Of a stretch of 10,629 nucleotides of DNA, positions 1 through 6,463 are shown in pieces. Below the pieces are notes generated by a model that searched no databases, was not told the DNA's origin, and was given only the letters and a program-made list of their open reading frames with translations. How positions within the stretch are numbered: position 1 is the stretch's first letter; each line of letters begins with the position of its first letter. The stretch is from JAKALX01 sp964508715 (GTDB taxonomy: Bacteria; Chloroflexota; Dehalococcoidia; Tepidiformales; Tepidiformaceae): contig CAZDUX010000041.1 in the NCBI GenBank assembly GCA_964508715.1, positions 1 to 10,629 of the forward strand. Direction: 5' to 3'. Position numbers and translations under genes: made by a program.

Positions 1-20
1 ACTCTCTCCATGGAGAGAGT
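1..20. repeat. perfect 20-bp palindrome at the window edge
   Basis: The first 20 bases equal their own reverse complement, with centre CCATGG flanked by CTCT and AGAG arms. They sit in an AT-richer stretch of about 50 bases, with stop codons and unusual codons, directly in front of the truncated kinase gene. The stretch does not look like the coding DNA that follows. It could be a snap-back or chimeric contig end, or the edge of an inserted element. I see no terminator-like T run. Confidence 0.8.
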
Positions 21-144
21 CTACAGATAACTCTACTTAAGAGACACTACACTAGGGTGCTATGGTTCCAGCATCAGCCTGGTCAGGGGTGATGAGGTCG
101 AGGTCCGGGCAGCGTGGCCTCCCGGTGACGCCGGCAACGCCTTC

Positions 145-1218
145 ATGGTGGGGACCGTCTTCTCGCTCGATTCTTCGCAGGTTGGTGTTGTTGCTATTCG
201 CGAACGGCGATGCGTCGCGACGACGTTTTATCCGAGTGACCCGAGGTTAGCGGAAGCCACGGATGCCGACAGGGAGTGGGCCGCGCGATTCCTGACTGCA
301 CCTTCGTCCCAGGTCTACGTGCCACTGCTCAGGTCGTCCGATTGCATCGGAGTCATGAACGTCGGCTTCGTTGGCGAGCGGCGTTTCACCGACAAGGAGA
401 TCTCCCTGCTCCAGACGTTCGCCGACCAGGCAGTCATCGCGATCGAAAACGCCCGCCTCTTCCGCGAACTCCGGGAGAAGACCGAGCAACTGGAGGTCGC
501 GAGCCGCCACAAGAGCGAGTTCCTCGCCAACATGTCGCACGAACTGCGGACGCCACTCAACGCCATCATCGGCTACGCGGAGCTGCTCCAGGAGGAGTGC
601 ACCGACCTCGGCGACGAGGACTACCTGCCTGACCTGGACCGCATCAACGTCGCCGCCAGGCATCTCCTCAGCCTTATCAACGAGATTCTCGACCTCTCGA
701 AGATCGAGGCCGGCCGCATGACCCTCTACCTCGAGGACTTCGAGGTAGCGAAGCTCATCGGCGAAGTCCAATCGATCGTCGCGCCCCTCGTCGAAAAGAA
801 CGCGAACACCCTCGCCGTGGACTGCCCGGACGGAATCGGCACCATGCACGCCGACGTCACCAAGGTCCGGCAGGCACTCTTCAACCTCATCTCGAACGCA
901 GCGAAGTTCACCGATCACGGCACGATCACGCTCAGCGTCTCGAACGCACCGCCGGATTCCGTAATATTCACGGTGACAGATACGGGTATCGGTATGACGC
1001 GCGAGCAGATCGGCCGCCTCTTCGAAGCGTTCACCCAGGCCGATGCCTCAACCACGAAGAAGTACGGCGGCACGGGCCTCGGCCTGGCCATCAGCCGCCA
1101 CTTCTGCCGAATGATGGGCGGCGACATCACGGTCGAAAGCAACGCCGGCGTGGGCTCGACCTTCACGATTCGCCTGCCGTTGCACGTGCACGAGCTTTCA
1201 GTAGGCGAGGGGGCGTAG
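145..1218 (+). CDS. GAF-domain sensor histidine kinase, 5'-truncated
   Basis: This is an ATP-dependent protein-histidine kinase that would autophosphorylate and pass phosphate to a response regulator. Counting from the ATG at 145, residues 1-105 are the second half of a GAF domain ending in FADQAVIAIENARLF. A short coiled linker follows. The HisKA domain has H-box SHELRTP with the phosphoacceptor His132, and its X region is LDLSKIEAG. The HATPase_c domain shows the N box (NLISNAAKF, 248-255), G1 (DTGIGM, 279-284), F box (LFEAF) and G2 (GGTGLGLAI, 308-316), so the kinase core is complete. The frame stays open and GAF-like upstream to about position 55 (CYGSSISLVRGDE) with no ATG, GTG or TTG, and it meets a stop at 28-30. 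The ATG at 145 is therefore mid-domain and probably not the native start; the N-terminus is lost. No membrane segment remains. The response regulator gene follows after 62 bases. Confidence 0.9.
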   Translation: MVGTVFSLDSSQVGVVAIRERRCVATTFYPSDPRLAEATDADREWAARFLTAPSSQVYVPLLRSSDCIGVMNVGFVGERRFTDKEISLLQTFADQAVIAIENARLFRELREKTEQLEVASRHKSEFLANMSHELRTPLNAIIGYAELLQEECTDLGDEDYLPDLDRINVAARHLLSLINEILDLSKIEAGRMTLYLEDFEVAKLIGEVQSIVAPLVEKNANTLAVDCPDGIGTMHADVTKVRQALFNLISNAAKFTDHGTITLSVSNAPPDSVIFTVTDTGIGMTREQIGRLFEAFTQADASTTKKYGGTGLGLAISRHFCRMMGGDITVESNAGVGSTFTIRLPLHVHELSVGEGA

Positions 1219-1280
1219 AGTGCGCGCCAACAGCCTCAAACACCGACCCGAGCACCGCCCCTGAACTCCGGGAGGCCCAA

Positions 1281-1664
1281 ATGCCAAGGATCCTGCTGGT
1301 CGAAGACAACGAGATGAACCGCGACATGCTCTCGCGGAGGCTGGAGCGCAAGGGCTACGAGGTGGTGCTGGCCGTGGACGGCGAGGACGGCGTCGCAAGG
1401 GCCGCCGAGACCCTTCCCGACCTCATCCTCATGGATATGAGTCTCCCACTCATCGACGGCTGGGAGGCGACCCGCCGTATCCGTGCAAACCCCTCGACTG
1501 CAACGATCCCGGTGATCGCCCTCACGGCCCATGCCATGGATGGCGATCGCGAACGCGCCATCGAAGCCGGTTGCAACGACTACGACGTCAAGCCGATCGA
1601 ACTCCCGCGCCTGCTCGAGAAGATCGCGGTGCTGGGGATACGGCCCGGCGGCGTCTCACCATGA
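1281..1664 (+). CDS. single-domain response regulator (CheY/DivK-like)
   Basis: This is a stand-alone receiver domain of 127 residues, a phosphate acceptor or shuttle with no output domain. The expected residues are present: acidic pocket Glu8-Asp9 (VEDNEMN), phosphorylation site Asp52 in LILMDMSLP, the switch Thr82 in ALTAHAM, and Lys104 in the DVKP motif. The short tail after the last helix has no DNA-binding or enzymatic domain. A good ribosome binding site (GGGAGG, 5-base spacing) precedes the ATG. It lies 62 bases after the histidine kinase gene on the same strand, so it is the likely cognate partner. Its stop overlaps a possible ATG of the next gene (ATGA at 1661-1664), which suggests a shared transcript. 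By analogy with DivK-type proteins it may act allosterically or relay phosphate to the HisKA-REC-cyclase protein encoded downstream; that link is inference. Confidence 0.95.
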   Translation: MPRILLVEDNEMNRDMLSRRLERKGYEVVLAVDGEDGVARAAETLPDLILMDMSLPLIDGWEATRRIRANPSTATIPVIALTAHAMDGDRERAIEAGCNDYDVKPIELPRLLEKIAVLGIRPGGVSP

Positions 1665-1693
1665 GCGCCAGAAAACAACCTTGGGAGGCCTTC

Positions 1694-2578
1694 ATGTCTG
1701 ACGATCCGCAAACCGCACAGGACATCCGATCGGCCCTCACGCGAGCGAATCGTGCCGAGAATGATATTGCCGGCATCGGCGTCGAAGCCGTATTGCAGGC
1801 CTGGTATGAGATCAACGCACCCGATTGCGAAGGCTCCGTCAATGGCCAGCCGCTGCGCCCCGCGGTCGAGATGCAAGCGAGCGACCGGGCCTTCTATTCG
1901 TCCTTCTCCGACTTTCACCGGACCATGGCCGCGCTTGCAGTGGAGCCCCCGTTCGCGGCATTTCGCTGGACCATGACCGGGATACCGCATGGGGGCTCCG
2001 GCACTTCAGCAGACAACACGAAGACCACCGCCCTCACTGGCATCTCGTTCGGCGAGTTCGATGGCGGCCGGATGTACCGGTTCTGGGCGTTTGCCGCGCC
2101 CCTCGCTTCCCAGCCCGCAGCCGCCGTAACGGCCGGGCCTTCGCCGTCCGGTCAGCTGGGAAGTGCTGACGCGATCCGCTCGGCCCTGATGCGGCTGAAC
2201 CGCGCCGAGAATGACATCGCCAACATCGGTACCGAAGGTGTCTTTCGTGTGTGGGACGAAGCCTATGCGGCGGACTTCGAGTGCTTCCCAAACGGGCAAG
2301 CATTCAGCGGAGCCGAGCAACGTGAACGGGACCGCTCCCTCTACGAAGCGTTTCCGGACTACCAGCGCACCTGGCATGCCGTCGTGATCGAACTTCCATT
2401 CGCAGCGGTTCGCTGGACCGTGACTGGCACCCACCTCGGGACGTGGCGGGAGCTCGCGCCCACCGGGCGTGCCCTGGAATTTGACGGCCTTTCGTTCTTC
2501 GAGTTCGAAGGGGATCGCATTCGGCGCTCGTGGGTCTCGTATGACGTAGCGGATGTGATGAGGCAGCTCGGGCAATGA
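1694..2578 (+). CDS. tandem double SnoaL-like (NTF2-fold) protein
   Basis: This 294-residue protein is built from two copies of a SnoaL/ester-cyclase-like domain, about residues 11-137 and 161-287, offset by 150 residues and joined by an Ala/Pro-rich linker (about 138-158). Each copy opens with IRSAL.R.NRAENDIA.IG and carries an ELPFAAVRWTVTG-type strand and a GR.YRFW or DRIRRSW-type end strand, as in SnoaL_2 proteins. Such domains bind small hydrophobic ligands, and some are enzymes. No substrate can be deduced here. It has no signal peptide or membrane segment. I chose the ATG at 1694 because GGGAGG lies 5 bases upstream; the ATG at 1661, which overlaps the stop of the regulator gene, has no ribosome binding site. 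It lies between the response regulator and cyclase genes, so a role as ligand sensor or modulator of the signalling pathway is an inference. Confidence 0.85.
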   Translation: MSDDPQTAQDIRSALTRANRAENDIAGIGVEAVLQAWYEINAPDCEGSVNGQPLRPAVEMQASDRAFYSSFSDFHRTMAALAVEPPFAAFRWTMTGIPHGGSGTSADNTKTTALTGISFGEFDGGRMYRFWAFAAPLASQPAAAVTAGPSPSGQLGSADAIRSALMRLNRAENDIANIGTEGVFRVWDEAYAADFECFPNGQAFSGAEQRERDRSLYEAFPDYQRTWHAVVIELPFAAVRWTVTGTHLGTWRELAPTGRALEFDGLSFFEFEGDRIRRSWVSYDVADVMRQLGQ

Positions 2579-2633
2579 CACGGATTCGTAGCCAGCGCAC
2601 CACTCGCCCCGTTCGAATGAGGCTCGGCGCGCC

Positions 2634-4184
2634 ATGACAGCCGATCAGGCACGCCACCTCCGCCACGAACTGCGGACGCCGGTGAATCACCTCATCGGGT
2701 ATGCCGATCTGCTGCTCGATGAGGACGACCTGCCCGCCAGCATCCGTACGCATCTCGTCGAGGTTCGCTCCCTTGCTCAGCAGGTCAATACTGCCACGGC
2801 CGGCGTTCTCAACGACGATACCTCCACTTCCAGGCGCAGCGTTCAGGCACTCCGCCTCCTCGTTGGCGACCTCGAAGACTGCATCGAACTGCTGCTCACC
2901 GAAGCAACCGCGTCGGCGGCATCCGACATCGAGCGGCTGGCGAAGGCGACGGAGCGCCTCAGGGAGATGGTCGATAGCCTCCGAAGTGCCGGCGACGTCG
3001 ATGAAGCGGGCGCGCCGGCGGCCGATGACGCGGGAGTCGGCACCACCGTCGCGGGTCGGCTCGGACTCGTCCTCGTGGTCGACGACGATGAAGCGAACCG
3101 GGAGGTGCTCGCCCGCAGGCTCGCGCGTCTCGGCTACGCAACCCGCGAGGCGACGAACGGACGCGAGGCGATTGACCTGATGCACTCGGCGCCAATCGAC
3201 CTTGCGCTGGTCGACGTGATGATGTCCGAGATGGACGGCTATACGCTGCTCGAAAGGCGCCGCGGCGAGCCAACCCTTCGCGACATCCCCGTCATCATGA
3301 TCTCGGCACTCGACCAGATGGAGAGCGTCGTCCGCTGTATCGAAGCTGGTGCCGAGGATTACCTCCCGAAGCCGTTCGATCCGGTCCTCCTCCAGGCGAG
3401 GATCACCGCCTGCCTCGAGAAGAAGCGGCTCCATGACTCTGAAAAGGAACTGCTCGCCACGGTCAGCCGCCAGGCTGAAGAATTACGCGCCTGGAGCCAG
3501 GAACTCGAGCACCGCGTGCTCGAGAAGGTGCGCGAAGTCGAGCGCTTGCAGCTTCTGCGCCGATTCCTCGCACCTCAGCTTGCCGAGGCCATTATCAATG
3601 AAGGCGGGACGCTGCTCGAAAGCCACCGGCGCGAGATTACCGTCCTCTTCTGCGACCTCCGCGGGTTCACCGCCTTTGCCGAGACCGCGGAGCCCGAGGA
3701 CCTGATGGCTGTCATCCGCGAACTCCACGCCGCCGTGGGCCCGCTCATCTTCAAGCACGAAGGGACACTCGAGCGTTTCACGGGCGACGGCATGATGGTG
3801 TTCTTCAACGACCCCATCCCCTGCGACGAGCCTGCCTGGCGGGCCGTGCAACTTGCGATCGAGATGAGGGACAGTGCTGCTTCGCTCGCCGAAGGGTGGC
3901 GGCGGCGCGGCCACCAACTCGAACTGGGGATCGGCATATCTATTGGCTACGCAACCTGCGGCCGCATCGGCTTCGAGGGTCGTTACGACTACGGGGCCAT
4001 CGGGACCGTGACCAACGTCGCGGCCCGTCTCTGTGGTGCGGCCGAAGGTGGCCAGATCCTCATCGGACAGCGCGTCCTGACGATGGTCGACGGACGGGTT
4101 GACGCCGAGTTCGTTGGCGACATCCCGTTCAAGAACCTCAGCCGTCCGCTGCCGGCTTACAGCCTGGTGGGGCTGCGGGGGTGA
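2634..4184 (+). CDS. HisKA-REC-class III adenylate/guanylate cyclase hybrid
   Basis: This is a 516-residue cytoplasmic signalling protein in three parts. Residues 5-60 resemble a HisKA dimerisation domain with H-box RHELRTP (His11), but no HATPase domain follows. Residues 143-262 are a receiver domain with Asp150-Asp152 acidic residues, phosphorylation site Asp194 (LALVDVMM), and Lys246 in LPKPFD. A coiled coil spans about 263-310. Residues 335-465 are the core of a class III cyclase catalytic domain. Its metal-binding aspartates are Asp341 (FCDLRGFT) and Asp385 (FTGDGMMVF), and the transition-state residues are Asn461 and Arg465 (TNVAARL). The substrate-selecting positions look non-standard: Arg381 where Lys is usual, and Gly454 where Asp or Thr is usual. 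The reaction would be NTP to cyclic NMP plus pyrophosphate; the base specificity is uncertain. The upstream ribosome binding site is weak. It is the last gene of the signalling operon, 55 bases after the SnoaL gene. Confidence 0.92.
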   Translation: MTADQARHLRHELRTPVNHLIGYADLLLDEDDLPASIRTHLVEVRSLAQQVNTATAGVLNDDTSTSRRSVQALRLLVGDLEDCIELLLTEATASAASDIERLAKATERLREMVDSLRSAGDVDEAGAPAADDAGVGTTVAGRLGLVLVVDDDEANREVLARRLARLGYATREATNGREAIDLMHSAPIDLALVDVMMSEMDGYTLLERRRGEPTLRDIPVIMISALDQMESVVRCIEAGAEDYLPKPFDPVLLQARITACLEKKRLHDSEKELLATVSRQAEELRAWSQELEHRVLEKVREVERLQLLRRFLAPQLAEAIINEGGTLLESHRREITVLFCDLRGFTAFAETAEPEDLMAVIRELHAAVGPLIFKHEGTLERFTGDGMMVFFNDPIPCDEPAWRAVQLAIEMRDSAASLAEGWRRRGHQLELGIGISIGYATCGRIGFEGRYDYGAIGTVTNVAARLCGAAEGGQILIGQRVLTMVDGRVDAEFVGDIPFKNLSRPLPAYSLVGLRG

Positions 4185-4669
4185 GCGGAGGTGCCTCGAC
4201 TGTCTACGCGGAGCGAAGGGGTCGATGGGGTGCGGAGCCGCCGAAATGGAGCATTCGCTCGCGCGGGAGGACGGGAGCCTCGTACGACACCGTCGCGTTC
4301 GTTGACGTCGTGAACCTGACGGAAGTGCCGTACCCATTAGCCGCCACATCCGGGCGCTCGAGGGCGTTGAAAGCACACCACCTGCCGCGCCTTCACCGAA
4401 ACCAACGGCGGCAAGGGAGGCTGCCTCGGCGCAAGCGGGGCATACAGGCCTGACAAACGAAATGGCCGCCTTCTGGCGGCCATTGGCAATCGAAAGTTCT
4501 GGCGACCTCGAGCGGACTCGGGTTCGGCGTGCCACTTCATTCCATCCAGTCATACGGGCACTAACGGAGGAAGGGTTCGCCGTCGCCGTGAACGTATCGT
4601 AGGGCTCTTAGCCATTTAACGCACCCGACGCCCGACACATCTCCTCGAGGACCCAACCGGTGCAGTAGC
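4185..4669. other. intergenic stretch without a convincing gene
   Basis: Short open frames exist on both strands, but none shows a recognisable domain, membrane segment or ribosome binding site, and their composition is Arg/Pro-rich like shadow translations. The only structured element is the hairpin at 4462-4483. No tRNA or insertion sequence ends were seen. Confidence 0.5.
4462..4483. terminator. 9-bp perfect hairpin, possible terminator
   Basis: ATGGCCGCC pairs perfectly with GGCGGCCAT across a TTCT loop. On the + strand no T run follows. On the - strand the stem is followed by TTTCGTTTGT, which is more terminator-like. It could end the signalling operon about 280 bases downstream of the cyclase stop, or terminate leftward transcription from the decayed region. 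Direction is uncertain. Confidence 0.45.
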
Positions 4670-5040
4670 ATGCACACCACCGAGGGCTCTCCACTGCATG
4701 CGGTCCCGCCTCCCCGCGCTCGTCCTGCGTCGCTCGTTGGGGCTCTTGCCGCCATCGTGGTCATGTTTGCGCGGCTCACGGCCGCCCTCCCGCGGCTCCA
4801 GCCCTCCGAGCGGCTCCTGGCGTTCGCCCTCGCTTACCTGCACGTTACCCTCGTCGCGTCGGCGACCTCGGGCTACGTCATCGGGGTTACCTCTGCGGTC
4901 GCCGTCTTCTTCGTGGACGCCGTGCACACGTTCACGGTCCAGGAGCGGGAGAACCTTGCGCCCTCATCGTCTGCCTCGCTGCCGCGCTTGTGGGCGCCTC
5001 GATGCTTGCCCTCCTTGGCCAGCAAGCCCTTGGGAGGCCG
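4670..5040 (+). pseudogene. frameshifted multi-pass membrane protein remnant
   Basis: The frame from the ATG at 4670 encodes three hydrophobic segments, about residues 21-40, 48-66 and 67-88, ending near FVDAVHTFTVQERE. At about 4950 the hydrophobic coding signal jumps to another frame, which gives a fourth segment (CALIVCLAAALVGASMLALL). Beyond about 5040 neither frame continues convincingly, although a Cys-containing stretch (ACGGC) appears in the third frame near 5080. The four-helix layout would fit the N-terminal membrane part of an M56 (BlaR1-type) peptidase, pieces of which lie at 5525-6195. That assignment is inference. It has no ribosome binding site and no intact product. Confidence 0.45.
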
Positions 5041-5220
5041 GCGAGAAGGTCCCCACCCTCATGGACGGCACGTCCGCCTGCGGAGGCTGCCAACCCGCCG
5101 CGCCTGGCGCCTCGCTCACGCCTTCGACGCCGAGCTCCTCTATCCCACCAGCCTCCTCAAGCAACAGGGAACCACTGATCTCCTCACTGTCGCCATGGGC
5201 CTCACGCCGAGCTCCGCCCA
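5041..5220. other. short stretch with no assignable gene
   Basis: This sits between the membrane-protein remnant and the SHOCT remnant. All frames are Pro/Ser/Arg-rich or broken, and no motif could be assigned with confidence. Confidence 0.4.
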
Positions 5221-5452
5221 CTACTCTCGGATCAGCTTCTCGATGACCTCGTCCGGGTTATCCACGAGGAGAATGTCGGCCGCGAGCGATATCGAGAGCT
5301 GAGGGTGCAGTGTTTGTGGGCGCGGCCGACGATGATGACGGGTGCTGCGGAAGGCCCACACGCCCAGGATGAGCACGGTGACCCCAGAAGAGCGCCACCA
5401 TGAGCGTCATAGCGAGCCAGCCGCCCCAGCCGCGGGAGCCGTCGCCCCACAT
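5221..5452 (-). pseudogene. frameshifted SHOCT-type small membrane protein
   Basis: Reading leftward from the ATG at 5452, the first frame gives MWGDGSRGWGGWLAMTLMVA, typical of small SHOCT-domain membrane proteins, followed by FWG. At the GGGG run (complement of 5382-5385) the hydrophobic helix continues one frame over (VTVLILGVWAF). A short SHOCT-like stretch, LDIARGRHSPRG, appears back in the first frame, and the C-terminal part NPDEVIEKLIRE with its stop at 5221 is in the second frame. LDIARGR closely resembles LDIARRR in the other SHOCT remnant at 6297-6389. At least three frame changes make this a pseudogene or an error-rich stretch. It lies 72 bases downstream of the M56 peptidase fragment on the same strand. 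SHOCT domains are short helical C-terminal modules of unknown role. Confidence 0.6.
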
Positions 5453-5524
5453 GTGCTGTTGCTGTACGGTGGTGAGCCAAAAGCATCGACACGGTTGCAC
5501 GTCCGAACTGTCGTTGGGCAGGAG

Positions 5525-5940
5525 CTACAGGCAGACGAGCCCGACCCAGAACAGGGTGTGGGCGACGAGCGGCGCTACCCCGAGCGCGGCGATCACGCCA
5601 AGGAGCGGTCCGGTCGGTGCGGCCAGCGGCCGTTGGGCGGGTTCGGCGAGCAGTGCCAGCCGCTCCATGGTGGCCCCGAGGTCACGCCGACGGCCCCCGC
5701 GGGCAGCGCGTTTCCGCTCGCGGCCACGAGCGCGTCGAAGAGATGCTCGCGTCCGGCGCCCGCGGCGAGGGCTTTGCGATCGGCGGCAATTTCGCATTCA
5801 AGCCGGAGCCCGTCGATCGCCTGGCGTGTCCATGAGAGGGGCTGGAACGCTGTGTCGAGGATGGCGAGGGCGAACCGCCAGGCCACATCGTGCCGTCGCT
5901 GATGCGCACGCTCGTGCATTTCCGATGCTCCCCACATCAT
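5525..5940 (-). pseudogene. M56 (BlaR1-type) metallopeptidase C-terminal fragment, frameshifted
   Basis: Leftward from 5940 the frame encodes the zinc motif HERAH followed by QRRHD, as in M56 membrane metallopeptidases. A segment with FQPLSW and the downstream element ECEIAADRKAL follow, where the family carries its third ligand region. At a GGGG run (complement of 5674-5677) coding moves one base over and continues through ATMERLALLAE to a final transmembrane helix (LLGVIAALGVAPLVAHTLFW), with the stop at 5525. The start region (MMWG at 5940, preceded by AAGGAG with 6-base spacing) does not look like M56. It resembles the start of a SHOCT protein, so the reading frame is probably a chimera joined near 5927. 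The membrane N-terminus expected before the zinc motif is absent on this strand. Confidence 0.65.
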
Positions 5941-5962
5941 GCCCGTCTCCTTCCTTGGCCGT

Positions 5963-6103
5963 TCAGTTCGACACCGCGGTTGGGTCGTGATGCGCGTCGT
6001 GCCCGGGCATCGTCGCCCCCGCCGCGCCGCCGGACATCATCGAACCGGCGTTTTCGCTGCAAGCGGATGACATCTGCTGGAGCAACTTCGGCCGGCAACC
6101 CAT
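5963..6103 (-). CDS. small His-rich open frame or gene fragment, unknown
   Basis: Leftward from an ATG at 6103 (or 6073), a short frame of 46 (or 36) residues contains two Cys, Met/Gly-rich sequence and the His-rich C-terminus PGHDAHHDPTAVSN, ending at 5963. After 22 bases comes the start signal at 5940 (AAGGAG, 6 bases, ATG ATG TGG). The spacing looks like two consecutive genes of one transcript. The upstream limit coincides with the edge of an M56 fragment on the opposite strand, so this may be the tail of a longer gene cut by rearrangement. I do not recognise the family. His/Cys/Met content hints at metal handling, which is speculative. Confidence 0.3.
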   Translation of the reverse strand: MGCRPKLLQQMSSACSENAGSMMSGGAAGATMPGHDAHHDPTAVSN

Positions 6104-6195
6104 TCCGCGTCTTGCCGATGCCGAGCGTGTTTTTCGTCACAGCCGGTTTCTGGCGGCCGAAGATCTACGTGAGCAGTGGTGCGCTCGAGACGCTC
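6104..6195 (+). pseudogene. M56 metallopeptidase middle fragment
   Basis: The + strand frame encodes FRVLPMPSVFFVTAGFWRPK followed by IYVSSGALETL. This matches the M56 segment that normally lies just before the zinc motif (a G-[LF]-W-R-P-x-[IV]-[YV]-V-S-[ST]-G pattern). The zinc motif does not follow; the frame runs straight into a SHOCT-type membrane helix. The missing continuation is on the opposite strand at 5925 and leftward, so the gene appears split by an inversion. Confidence 0.55.
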
Positions 6196-6389
6196 TGGAG
6201 TGTCTTCTGGGTCCTCGTCGTCGGGATGATCGTCTGGCTGTTTGGCCGCGCCTTCGACGGCGGTGGAGGCAGTGCACCAGCCGACCCGGACGTGGCCAGG
6301 ATCCGCTCGACATCGCCCGCCGCCGATATGTGGCAGGTGAGCTCAGCGACGAAGACTTCCGCCGCATCCGCGACAACCTGAAGACCTAA
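6196..6389 (+). pseudogene. SHOCT-domain small membrane protein, headless and frameshifted
   Basis: A transmembrane helix (WSVFWVLVVGMIVWLFGRAF) is followed by a Gly-rich linker. The SHOCT module is then in another frame from about 6297 (DPLDIARRRYVAGELSDEDF, then RRIRDNLKT) to the TAA at 6387-6389. The frame change falls between about 6270 and 6297. It has no start codon of its own, because the upstream frame belongs to the M56 fragment. A matching SHOCT-like start (MMWG, with a strong ribosome binding site) sits inverted at 5940, consistent with one inversion separating head and body. The gene for the HMA-like protein follows 75 bases later. Confidence 0.6.
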
Positions 6390-6463
6390 CGCCGCCGGTC
6401 GGCGGTTGGACAGCGAACGAAGTCCGGGTCCTCCTCCCCGGCCGTCGCCTTCTGGAGGGTGAA

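Noticed and set aside
2304..3434. Long open frame on the - strand opposite the cyclase gene
   Set aside because: It lies opposite a gene with unambiguous HisKA, receiver and cyclase motifs. Its translation is Arg/Glu-rich without any recognisable domain, as expected of an antisense shadow in GC-rich DNA.
3483..4553. Long open frame on the - strand over the cyclase catalytic domain and intergenic region
   Set aside because: No domain, membrane segment or ribosome binding site. It is a shadow of the cyclase coding sequence.
5890..6381. A single + strand gene of 163 residues
   Set aside because: The frame strings together non-coding sequence, an M56 fragment and a SHOCT helix, and leaves the SHOCT module out of frame. 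It is a chimera, not one protein.
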